Below, piece by piece: positions 1-7,005 of a DNA stretch of 13,475 bases. The stretch is from positions 1-13,475 of the forward strand of contig JAHJSJ010000087.1 of NCBI GenBank assembly GCA_018830415.1. The letters are read 5' to 3'. Each line of letters begins with the position of its first letter. The first letter of the stretch is position 1. This DNA is from Alphaproteobacteria bacterium. Lineage in GTDB: Bacteria > Pseudomonadota > Alphaproteobacteria > Sphingomonadales > Sphingomonadaceae. A program made the position numbers and the translations under genes. The notes below the pieces were generated by a model that was not told the DNA's origin, made no database searches, and saw nothing but the letters and a program-made list of their open reading frames with translations.

Positions 1-288
1 CTGGCCGGTCACCATATCGCGCTGAATGTCGCCTATTTCGAGCACGCTGGTGCCTGCCAGCAAGTCGAGTTCTTTGAGGCCCGAAGCGCTGACGATAATG
101 TTGCCGGTTCCATCGGTCTGGCGATTGTGGAGGTCATCCTCGACCGAGGCACTGGCTGGGGTGGTGGTCGCGGGCTGCTGTTCGGCTTGCGCGGTTTCTG
201 CCAGCGCCGGGGTGGCGATGGTGGCCGCGCAGAGAACGGCGGCGAGGGCGAGGTGGGATGAGGCAAGGCGGTTCTTGCGAGTGATCAT
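1..288 (-). CDS. TonB-dependent outer-membrane receptor, N-terminal part
   Basis: Only the first 96 codons are in the window; the gene continues leftward off the edge. The product starts MITRKNRLASSH, followed by a hydrophobic stretch ending in ATPALA-ET, a typical Sec signal peptide with cleavage expected after residue 30. A Gln/Thr/Pro/Ala-rich linker follows, then GNIIVSASG (residues 62-70), which looks like a TonB box. The next segment, KELDLLAGTSVLEIGDIQRD, fits the start of a plug domain. Family knowledge: such receptors import ferric chelates, vitamins or sugars using TonB-ExbBD energy; the substrate cannot be read from this fragment. The ATG at 288 has AGGA about 6 bases upstream. An overlapping frame has Pro/Arg-rich coding only and was not chosen. 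The gene is divergent from the NDUFA9-like gene at 461. Confidence 0.8.
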   Translation of the reverse strand, partial: MITRKNRLASSHLALAAVLCAATIATPALAETAQAEQQPATTTPASASVEDDLHNRQTDGTGNIIVSASGLKELDLLAGTSVLEIGDIQRDMVTGQ

Positions 289-333
289 GGGAGTCCTGTT
301 GCTTTAATGAGATAACGTATCACGCACTTAGCC

Positions 334-385
334 CGATGCGTTTCGAATGCAAGCGGAAAAGCCGCAAATGCTGATCAACGCATCG
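334..385. repeat. Inverted repeat between divergent genes
   Basis: CGATGCGTT (334-342) and AACGCATCG (377-385) are perfect 9-base inverted arms 34 bases apart. A smaller inverted repeat, GCGG-aaaag-CCGC, lies inside at 353-365. A GATA-acg-TATC repeat at 311-321 sits closer to the receptor start. The 172-base gap 289-460 must hold promoters for both the receptor and the NDUFA9-like gene, so these could be operator sites. I could not pick a convincing -35/-10 pair in either direction. The function is inferred from position only. Confidence 0.35.
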
Positions 386-460
386 CGGCCCTTGCCTGCG
401 GGCTCGTGTTGCCGCAAAGCGCTGCCAGCAACTGGACAGCCACCAAGAGCACCCTGACCC

Positions 461-1429
461 ATGCCCACTTCATCCCCACTTTCCGGCCAGCTTGTCACGA
501 TTTTCGGCGGCAGCGGCTATATTGGCAATTATGTCGCGCAGAGCCTGCTGGAACGCGGCGCGCGCTTGCGGTTGGCGAGCCGTGCGCCGCACAAGGCGCA
601 AGCTCTCAAGCCGCTCGCCAATCTTGGCCAGCTGCAATTCCTTCCCTGCGACATCACCCGCGAAGACCACGTTGCCGCCGCACTTGATGGGGCGAATTAC
701 GTCGTCAATCTGGTCGGTGCGTTTGATGGCGATCTGACCGCGCTGATGGGCGAGGCGCCCGGCACGATCGCGCGGCTGGCGGCGGCGAAGGGCGTGCGCG
801 GGTTTGTGCATATCAGCGCCATCGGCGCCGATGCGGCATCGCCCACCGCCTATGCCAAATCCAAGGCGCTGGGCGAGCAGTGCGTCATAGAGGGCTTCCC
901 GACGGCGACGATCCTGCGGCCCTCGATAGTGTTCGGCCCGGACGATAACTTCCTCAACTTGTTCGGCGGGATGATCGAGATGCTGCCGGTGCTCCCCGTG
1001 TTCGGGGCGCAGGCCAAGCTGCAACTGGTCTATGCCGATGATGTGGCCGAAGCGGTGGCGATCGCGCTTGAGCATCCCGAAGCGCACGGCGGGCACACTT
1101 ATGAACTGGGTGGGCCAGAGCAGCTGTCGATGATGGAAATCCATGAACGGATCGCCGCAGCCCAAGGGCGCAGACGGCATTTTATCGCGGTGCCCGATGG
1201 GCTGTCAGCTGCCTTTGCGGCGCTGCCCGGCACCCCGATGAGCCGCGATCAGTGGGCGCTGCTGAAACCCGGCAGCACCGTAGCGAACGGCACGCGCGGC
1301 TTTGCCGAGCTTGGGATCGAACCCAGGCCATTGGGCCTGTTCCTCGACAAGTGGATGACGCGGTTCCGCAAGCATGGGCGCTTTGGCCTCAGCAATGACC
1401 GCGCCAAGGCGCGCAGCGCGGCGGGCTGA
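461..1429 (+). CDS. Complex I NDUFA9 subunit family NAD(P)-binding protein
   Basis: This is a 322-residue extended/atypical short-chain dehydrogenase fold. The N-terminal Rossmann strand and glycine loop read LVTIFGGSGYIGNYV, with GGSGYIG at residues 16-22. The central FVHISAIGAD segment and YAKSK (131-135, the YxxxK pair) are followed by ILRPSIVFGPDDNFLN, which is typical of the NDUFA9/39-kDa-like group. In alphaproteobacteria and mitochondria these proteins associate with NADH:ubiquinone oxidoreductase and bind NADPH for assembly or stability, but a stand-alone quinone/NAD(P)H reductase role is equally possible because no nuo genes are nearby. The C-terminus is basic. The ATG at 461 is the first start consistent with the Rossmann fold, though no clear Shine-Dalgarno precedes it. 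It ends just before a strong hairpin. Confidence 0.85.
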   Translation: MPTSSPLSGQLVTIFGGSGYIGNYVAQSLLERGARLRLASRAPHKAQALKPLANLGQLQFLPCDITREDHVAAALDGANYVVNLVGAFDGDLTALMGEAPGTIARLAAAKGVRGFVHISAIGADAASPTAYAKSKALGEQCVIEGFPTATILRPSIVFGPDDNFLNLFGGMIEMLPVLPVFGAQAKLQLVYADDVAEAVAIALEHPEAHGGHTYELGGPEQLSMMEIHERIAAAQGRRRHFIAVPDGLSAAFAALPGTPMSRDQWALLKPGSTVANGTRGFAELGIEPRPLGLFLDKWMTRFRKHGRFGLSNDRAKARSAAG

Positions 1430-1443
1430 CCCATATAAGCATC

Positions 1444-1467
1444 GGCGGGAGCCGTAATGCTCCCGCC
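1444..1467. terminator. Bidirectional hairpin between convergent genes
   Basis: GGCGGGAGC (1444-1452), a 6-base loop, and GCTCCCGCC (1459-1467) form a perfect 9-base-pair GC-rich stem. It lies 14 bases after the NDUFA9-like stop and 19 bases beyond the end of the convergent hydrolase gene. No proper U-tract follows on either strand, so it is a non-canonical terminator or an RNA 3'-end protector rather than a textbook intrinsic terminator. Confidence 0.65.
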
Positions 1468-1486
1468 TGCCGTTAGATACGCACAG

Positions 1487-2365
1487 TCAGAGCGCCGCTG
1501 CGTACAGCGTTTTCAGATCGGCATAGGCCTGTTCGGCGGCGGCTTCGGCATAGACCGGGCTGTCCGGCACGGTCCAGCCGTGATCGCCATCATAGACGGT
1601 GACTGTTGCGGACACGTCTGCCGCCTTGGCCGCGTCGCCGAATATGACCTTGTCTTGCGGGGCCTTGGCATCATCATTGCGGGCGACCGCGATCAGCAGC
1701 TGTGCATCGACCTTGTCCAGCAGCGCGTGCGGGCTCATCGGGTTATCCGCGCGCACCAGCCCGCCGCCGTGGAAACTCGCCGCAGCCTTAATCCGCGCTG
1801 GCACCGCCGCCGCGCTCCAGATGGTGAACGGCCCGCCCATGCAATAGCCCTGCGTGCCAATCCCGCGCTCCTGATCGACTCCCTCCTGCTGATCGAGCCA
1901 GCCGACCGTGGCGGCGGCATCGCGCATGATCGCTTCGGCATCGAGCTTGCCGCGCCACGGGCCAACTTTCTGAAACCCGCCATTGGTGATGAAATCGGCA
2001 AAATCGGTAAATTGCTGGCCGGCAACGTCGCGGTAATAGGGGTTCACTACCAGTACCGCATAGCCTTCACCGGCGAGGCGGCGGGCCATGTTGCGCTTGG
2101 CTTCGCGGAGGCCGCCAATATCGGGCCACAGGATCACCGCGGGGTGATTGCCAGCTTCGGGGCGGACGAAAAACCCGTCCATCGTCCCATCAGCGGTATC
2201 GAAACCGATCACCCTTTCGGCCAGGCCAGCGGTCGCAGGCTGCGCATTGCTGGCGCTTTCGCCTGATGCGCACGCTGCCAGCGCCGCAGCGCCGCTGAGC
2301 GCGCCGAACTGGCGGCGGTTGACAGATTGCTTGGCCCATTCGGCCAGTTTGCTTTCATCGCACAT
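1487..2365 (-). CDS. Dienelactone hydrolase family protein, Tat-exported lipoprotein
   Basis: This is a 292-residue alpha/beta hydrolase of the dienelactone hydrolase family. The N-terminus has a twin-arginine motif VNRRQFGAL (R17, R18), a hydrophobic stretch, and a lipobox LAAC (C32). It is therefore probably exported folded by Tat and then lipid-anchored, whereas the classic DLH is cytoplasmic. The catalytic triad is visible: nucleophile elbow GYCMGG (C175), acid in ARNDD (D231/D232), and DGDHGW (H262). The substrate is unknown; the family hydrolyses lactones and esters. The ATG at 2365 was chosen because it gives an intact Tat signal and has AGGAG about 10 bases upstream; the frame stays open 30 codons further up. 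It is divergent from the PQQ dehydrogenase with 114 bases between starts, so an ester/lactone link to that oxidation pathway is possible but inferred. Confidence 0.87.
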   Translation of the reverse strand: MCDESKLAEWAKQSVNRRQFGALSGAAALAACASGESASNAQPATAGLAERVIGFDTADGTMDGFFVRPEAGNHPAVILWPDIGGLREAKRNMARRLAGEGYAVLVVNPYYRDVAGQQFTDFADFITNGGFQKVGPWRGKLDAEAIMRDAAATVGWLDQQEGVDQERGIGTQGYCMGGPFTIWSAAAVPARIKAAASFHGGGLVRADNPMSPHALLDKVDAQLLIAVARNDDAKAPQDKVIFGDAAKAADVSATVTVYDGDHGWTVPDSPVYAEAAAEQAYADLKTLYAAAL

Positions 2366-2479
2366 GTTCGTCGTTCTCCTGCTGACCCCTTGCGCCTGTG
2401 ATAGTCGGGAGCGGTAGGCATGGACAAGCAGAGTTTCACGCGTCAACATACGCAAAAGAAAACGGGGAGAGCAGGATCA

Positions 2480-4651
2480 ATGAACCTTTTACGGTGGACG
2501 TGCGGCGCAGCCTTGTTGCTGTCGGCCGGAACCTTGGCGAATTGCAGCCAGATTTTCGATGGCAGCGGGAATGATGGCATTACCAATGCCGCGCTGGTCG
2601 GCGCGGACGCGGATAGCGCCAACTGGATCAGCCACGGGCGCACCTATTCCGAACAGCGTTATTCGCCGCTCGATGCAGTCAACCGCGATACGGTGGGCGA
2701 TCTGGGTCTGACGTGGTTTGCCGATATGGACACCGCGCGCGGGCAGGAGGCGACCCCGCTGGTGATCGACGGCAAGCTGTATCTCACCACCGCGTGGAGC
2801 AAGGTGAAGGCGTTTGATGCGGCCACCGGTAAACCGCTGTGGGAATATGATCCCGAGGTTCCCGGCGAAACCGCAGTCAAAGCCTGCTGCGATGTGGTGA
2901 ACCGCGGGCTGGCGGCGTGGGGCGACAAGCTGTTTCTTGGCACGTTGGATGGCCGTCTGGTCGCGCTTGACCGCGATACTGGCGCGGTGGCGTGGGAAAA
3001 GGTCACGGTCGACCAATCCAAAAGCTACACCATCACCGGCGCGCCGCGCGTGATCGATGGCAAGGTGATCATCGGCAATGGCGGGGCGGAGTTTGGCGTG
3101 CGCGGCTATGTCGCGGCCTATGATGCGGCGGACGGCGAAGAGCTGTGGCGGTTCTACACTGTTCCAGAGGGCGGCGATCCGAAAGACGCTCCCGCTTACC
3201 TGCAAAAGGCAGCTGAAACGTGGAACATGGACGTGCTGGGCGCGTCCGACGCGATTGGCGGCGGCGGGACGGTGTGGGATTCGATGGCCTACGATCCCGA
3301 GCTTGATCTGCTCTATATCGGGGTTGGCAATGGCAGCCCGTGGAACCGCGCCTACCGTTCACCCGGCAAGGACGGGACGGGGGAGGGCGATAACCTCTAC
3401 CTCTCCAGCATCGTCGCGATCCGGCCCAAGACTGGCGAATATGTCTGGCATTACCAGACCACGCCAGGCGAAACTTGGGACTTCACCGCGACGCAGCACA
3501 TCATGCTCGCCGACATGACGATTGATGGCGCGGTCAGGAAGGTGCTGATGCAGGCACCCAAGAACGGGTTCTTCTATGTGATCGACCGGGAAACCGGCCA
3601 GTTCATCAGCGCCAAGCCCTATGTCAGTGTGAACTGGGCTTCGGGCATCGATCCCAAGACGGGCCGCCCGATTGAAAACCCCGAAACCCGCGTCGACAAG
3701 ACCGGCAAGCCTGCGCTGGTGACGCCGGGCGCGCTGGGCGGGCATAATTGGCACCCGATGGCGTACCATCCGGGCGAAAAGCTCGTCTATATTCCGGCGT
3801 TCGAGGCGGCGATGATGTATGCGCCCGAAGCGGACTGGAAGCCCGATACCGCGCGCGGGTTCAATGTCGGTTTCAATCTCGGCGCGGGCGACCTGCCGCC
3901 CGATCTGGGCATTCGCAAGCAGGTGGCAGGCACGCTCAAGGGGATGTTGGTGGCGTGGGACCCGGTGGCGCAGAAGGCGCGCTGGACGGTCGAACATCCC
4001 GGCCCGTGGAATGGCGGCCTGCTGGCAACCGGCGGCGGGTTGGTGTTTCAGGGCACGGCGGGCAGCGAGTTCAACGCCTATGACGCGGCCACCGGCGACA
4101 AGCTATGGAGCTTTGCCGCGCAAACCGGGGTGGTTGCGCCGCCGGTCACCTATACCGTTGATGGCGAACAATATGTCGCCGTGCTGGCAGGCTGGGGCGG
4201 GGCTTATGCATTGAGCGTGGATGGCGCGCTGATCGCGGACAAGGCGCCGGTGCGCAATGTCTCGCGCCTCTTGGTGTTCAAACTGGGGGGCAAGGCCAAA
4301 CTGCCCGCCGAGCCTGAACTCGCCGCGCTCCCGCTCGATCCGCCGCCAAGCAAGGCTTCTCCGCAAGTGATCGCGCTGGGGCAGGCGAAATATGGCCGCT
4401 ATTGTGCGGTGTGCCATGCGCCGGGCGCGGTTGGATCGACCGTGCTGCCCGATCTGCGCCGCGCCGGATCATTGGAAAGCGCGAGTGCGTGGAACGCGGT
4501 GGTCGAAGGCGGGATGCTCAAGGACAACGGCATGGCGAGCTTTGCCGGATCGCTCAGCAAGGACGAGATCGAGGCTATCCGCGCCTATGTGATCCACCGC
4601 GCCAACGAGGACAAGGCGATCGAGGGGACAAAGAAGGTCGCGCGGCGGTGA
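2480..4651 (+). CDS. PQQ-dependent quinohemoprotein alcohol dehydrogenase with C-terminal cytochrome c
   Basis: This 723-residue protein has an eight-bladed PQQ propeller (about 45-605) followed by a cytochrome c domain (about 630-705). It matches type II quinohemoprotein ethanol dehydrogenases. Visible features are the vicinal disulfide cysteines KACCDVVNRG (C136, C137), NGGAEFG (E204, probable Ca2+ ligand), GNGSPWNR (N284), ETWDFT (D334, catalytic base), heme motif CAVCH (642-646) and NGMASF (M685, probable axial ligand). Position 336, two after the catalytic Asp, is Thr rather than Asp, which indicates a Ca2+ rather than lanthanide enzyme. The N-terminus MNLLRWTCGAALLLSAGTLA is a signal sequence; LANC (C22) could be a lipobox, but Asn before Cys is unusual. 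The ATG at 2480 was preferred to 2420 because it starts the signal peptide and has GGAG/AGGA upstream. It oxidises alcohols in the periplasm and passes electrons to its own heme. No pqq genes are in the window. Confidence 0.93.
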   Translation: MNLLRWTCGAALLLSAGTLANCSQIFDGSGNDGITNAALVGADADSANWISHGRTYSEQRYSPLDAVNRDTVGDLGLTWFADMDTARGQEATPLVIDGKLYLTTAWSKVKAFDAATGKPLWEYDPEVPGETAVKACCDVVNRGLAAWGDKLFLGTLDGRLVALDRDTGAVAWEKVTVDQSKSYTITGAPRVIDGKVIIGNGGAEFGVRGYVAAYDAADGEELWRFYTVPEGGDPKDAPAYLQKAAETWNMDVLGASDAIGGGGTVWDSMAYDPELDLLYIGVGNGSPWNRAYRSPGKDGTGEGDNLYLSSIVAIRPKTGEYVWHYQTTPGETWDFTATQHIMLADMTIDGAVRKVLMQAPKNGFFYVIDRETGQFISAKPYVSVNWASGIDPKTGRPIENPETRVDKTGKPALVTPGALGGHNWHPMAYHPGEKLVYIPAFEAAMMYAPEADWKPDTARGFNVGFNLGAGDLPPDLGIRKQVAGTLKGMLVAWDPVAQKARWTVEHPGPWNGGLLATGGGLVFQGTAGSEFNAYDAATGDKLWSFAAQTGVVAPPVTYTVDGEQYVAVLAGWGGAYALSVDGALIADKAPVRNVSRLLVFKLGGKAKLPAEPELAALPLDPPPSKASPQVIALGQAKYGRYCAVCHAPGAVGSTVLPDLRRAGSLESASAWNAVVEGGMLKDNGMASFAGSLSKDEIEAIRAYVIHRANEDKAIEGTKKVARR

Positions 4652-5127
4652 CAGTGGTGGGTGATCCCGTCGATATCCACGCGTGGCAACGCCGTCCGGA
4701 TGGGATCACCACTTCGGGCAAGCTTGACCCGGGCGATCCGGTGCGTCTGGCGGGTATCGGCGTGCGCCATGTAGTGAACCTCGCGTTCGACGATCATCCT
4801 GAGGCACTCAGCGATGAAGCCGCGCTGCTGGCTGCGCAGGGTATCGCCTACACCCACATCCCGGTGCCGTTCGACGCACCGACGCGGCATCATGTGGCAA
4901 TGTTGCAAGAAGCGCTGGCAACGCATCGCGGCCCGCATCATGTTCACTGCATCGCGAATTACCGGGTCACGGCGTTTTTCTATCTGATCGACCGCGCGGC
5001 GGGCGTACCTGAAGGTGAGGCGCTGGCGCGGATGGCGGCGGTCTGGAACCCGCTGGAAAGCGACGATCCCCGCGTTGCGGTGTGGCGTGAATTACTCATC
5101 CAGCCGCTGAACACCCCTAACCCCTGA
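4648..5127 (+). CDS. Protein-tyrosine-phosphatase-like protein with short P-loop
   Basis: This 159-residue protein resembles the small dual-specificity/tyrosine phosphatase fold. VVNLAFDDHPEAL, the IPVPFDAPT loop (D76, possible general acid), and HHVHCIANYRVTAF (C101, R106) appear in the order expected for general acid then P-loop. The loop is C-x4-R (CIANYR), one residue shorter than the canonical C-x5-R, so phosphatase activity is uncertain. The GTG start overlaps the preceding stop by four bases (GTGA), with AAGAAGG 10 bases upstream, suggesting translational coupling to the alcohol dehydrogenase. Two further GTG codons at 4654 and 4657 are alternatives. No signal peptide is seen, so it is probably cytoplasmic. 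The substrate is unknown; a sugar-phosphate, RNA or protein phosphate role cannot be separated. Its 3' end overlaps the convergent purU by 11 bases. Confidence 0.72.
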   Translation: MTVVGDPVDIHAWQRRPDGITTSGKLDPGDPVRLAGIGVRHVVNLAFDDHPEALSDEAALLAAQGIAYTHIPVPFDAPTRHHVAMLQEALATHRGPHHVHCIANYRVTAFFYLIDRAAGVPEGEALARMAAVWNPLESDDPRVAVWRELLIQPLNTPNP

Positions 5128-5983
5128 ACACCACCGTGCGTGTGCCGTTCATCAGCACCCGTTCCTGCGCAAACAGGCGCACCGCTTCGGCCAGCACGCG
5201 GCGTTCGATGTCGCGGCCCTTGCGCACCAGATCGGCAGGGGCATCGGCATGGGTGATGCGCTCGACATCCTGATGGATGATCGGGCCTTCATCCAAGTCG
5301 GCGGTGACGAAATGCGCTGTCGCACCGATAATCTTGACCCCGCGTTCGTGCGCCTGATGGTAAGGCCGCGCGCCCTTGAAGCCGGGCAGGAAGCTGTGGT
5401 GGATATTGATGCAGCGCCCCGCGAAATGCGCTGATTGTTCGTCTGAAAACACCTGCATGTAACGCGCCAACACGATCAGCTCCGCATCGGTTTCCGCCGC
5501 CAATGCGCGGAATTGCACCTCGGCTTGCGGCTTGGTTTCGGGCGTCACCGGGATATGGTGGAACGGGATCTCGCCAATATCCACCCGGATAGCGGTTTCG
5601 CGCGGGTGGTTGGAGACAACCGCCACCGGATCAATCGGGAGCTCGCCGGTGCGCCAGCGATAGAGCAGATCGACCAGACAGTGATCGAACTTGCTGACCA
5701 GGATGATGGTGCGGCGCGGGCGGTCTTCGCGCGCCATTTTCCATTCAAACGCATATTCGACCGCCAGCGCAGCAAAGTCGGCGCGCAACCCCTCGGCGGT
5801 CGAGCCGTCGGGATCGAACACCACGCGCATGAAGAACCAGTCGGTTCCCCCCGCTTCAGCCCGGTCATTGAACTGCTGCGCGTCAAGGATGTTGCAATTG
5901 CGCTCGAACAGAAAGCCGGTGACCCGCGCGGTGATGCCGGGCCGGTCAGCGCAGGCGAGCGTAAGGATCATCGGTGCAGCCAT
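5117..5983 (-). CDS. purU: Formyltetrahydrofolate deformylase
   Basis: PurU hydrolyses 10-formyl-THF to formate and THF in the cytoplasm. The 288 residues match the usual length. An N-terminal ACT-type regulatory domain (about 5-85, LTLACADRPGITARVTGFL) precedes the formyltransferase-like catalytic domain. The catalytic triad is visible as NIHHSFLPGF (N193, H195) and VTADLDEGPII (D229). Regulation by methionine and glycine is known for the Escherichia coli enzyme through its ACT domain; it is only expected here. The ATG at 5983 follows the upstream flavoprotein stop by a single base and has only a weak Shine-Dalgarno, so coupled translation is likely; M5 is an alternative start. It is the last gene of the purT - flavoprotein - purU cluster, and its stop lies inside the convergent phosphatase-like gene. 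Confidence 0.95.
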   Translation of the reverse strand: MAAPMILTLACADRPGITARVTGFLFERNCNILDAQQFNDRAEAGGTDWFFMRVVFDPDGSTAEGLRADFAALAVEYAFEWKMAREDRPRRTIILVSKFDHCLVDLLYRWRTGELPIDPVAVVSNHPRETAIRVDIGEIPFHHIPVTPETKPQAEVQFRALAAETDAELIVLARYMQVFSDEQSAHFAGRCINIHHSFLPGFKGARPYHQAHERGVKIIGATAHFVTADLDEGPIIHQDVERITHADAPADLVRKGRDIERRVLAEAVRLFAQERVLMNGTRTVVFRG

Positions 5984-5984
5984 C

Positions 5985-6995
5985 TTACTTGGCGAGCGCT
6001 GCCTCGCACTGCGCCATCAGTTCGGCGATGATGTCGGCGGCAGGTTCTTCGCACTTCACCATGCCGACCGATTGCCCGGCCATCACGCTGCCATTTTCGA
6101 CATCGCCGTCGATCACCGCGCGGCGCAGGGCGCCTGCCCAGAAATGTTCGATCTGCAATTGCGCTTCACCCATGTCGACCGTGCCCGCATCGAGCAGGGC
6201 GGCGACTTCGCGCTGTTTGGCGGTGAATTCCTCGGTGCCCTTGTTTTTCAAGGCGCGCACCGGGATTACCGGCAGGCGCGGATCGACTTGCACGGATGCA
6301 ACCGCCTCGCGGGCGCTGGCGCGGAAGAACGCTTTCTTGAAATCAGGGTGGGCGATGCTTTCGGTCGCGCAGGCGAAGCGGGTGCCAAGCTGCACGCCTG
6401 CCGCGCCCATTTCCAGATAGCTGGCAATCGCCTCGCCCCGGCCAATCCCGCCTGCGACGAAGATCAGGTGATCGGCGGCCAATTCGGGCAGGATTTCCTG
6501 CGCCAGCACAGACGTGGAGACCGGGCCGATATGGCCGCCTGCTTCCATCCCCTCGATCACCAGCGCGTCCGCACCGGACCGCAGCAGCTTTTTCGCCAGC
6601 GCCAGCGTGGGGGCGAAACAGATGACCTTGGTGTCGCCACCTTCCTTGATTGCTTCGACCGAACCCTTGGGCGGGATGCCGCCTGCCAGAACCACGTGGG
6701 TGACACCATGTTTGCGGCATACTGCGATCAGATCGAACAGCGCGGGGTGCATGGTGATCAGGTTGACACCAAACGGCTTCGACGTCAGCGCCTTGGTCGC
6801 CGCAATCTCGGCGTCGAGCAGTTCGGGCGTCATCGCCCCGCAGGCGATCACGCCGAACCCGCCCGCGTTGCTGATCGCGGCAACGAGGTTGCGTTCCGAC
6901 ACCCAGCTCATCGCGCCGCACAGGATCGCGGTGTCGCAGCCGAGGAAATCAGTGCCGCGCTGCATCAGGGCAGCGGTGTTGGGATATTTGGTCAT
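5985..6995 (-). CDS. Nitronate monooxygenase / FabK-like flavin oxidoreductase
   Basis: This 336-residue FMN-dependent TIM-barrel protein belongs to the 2-nitropropane dioxygenase family. Supporting motifs are AAISNAGGFGVIACG near the N-terminus, EGMEAGGHIGP with the conserved catalytic His (H155), the phosphate-binding FVAGGIGRGEA (AGGI at 181-184), and GVQLGTRF. The family includes nitronate monooxygenases, FabK enoyl reductases and broad NAD(P)H-dependent flavin oxidoreductases; sequence alone does not decide which. The ATG at 6995 (MTKYPNTAALMQRG) was chosen as the start because the frame further up overlaps purT and shows no family homology. It lies 10 bases after purT and 1 base before purU, so it is almost certainly in their operon, but no role in one-carbon metabolism is known for it. 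A housekeeping detoxification role is the conservative reading. Confidence 0.87.
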   Translation of the reverse strand: MTKYPNTAALMQRGTDFLGCDTAILCGAMSWVSERNLVAAISNAGGFGVIACGAMTPELLDAEIAATKALTSKPFGVNLITMHPALFDLIAVCRKHGVTHVVLAGGIPPKGSVEAIKEGGDTKVICFAPTLALAKKLLRSGADALVIEGMEAGGHIGPVSTSVLAQEILPELAADHLIFVAGGIGRGEAIASYLEMGAAGVQLGTRFACATESIAHPDFKKAFFRASAREAVASVQVDPRLPVIPVRALKNKGTEEFTAKQREVAALLDAGTVDMGEAQLQIEHFWAGALRRAVIDGDVENGSVMAGQSVGMVKCEEPAADIIAELMAQCEAALAK

Positions 6996-7005
6996 GGCGC
7001 GGCGC

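Noticed and set aside
1457..2266. A 269-codon plus-strand frame opposite the dienelactone hydrolase gene.
   Set aside because: It is a GC-rich antisense shadow; the minus-strand frame has a Tat signal, lipobox and complete catalytic triad.
2420..2479. ATG at 2420 as the start of the alcohol dehydrogenase.
   Set aside because: It would place 20 polar residues before the signal peptide; the ATG at 2480 starts the signal sequence directly and has a ribosome binding site.
4402..4647. N-terminal extension of the phosphatase-like protein into the cytochrome domain of the alcohol dehydrogenase.
   Set aside because: The extension is the out-of-frame reading of the heme domain (CAVCH in the correct frame). 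The GTG at 4648 overlapping the stop is the sensible start.
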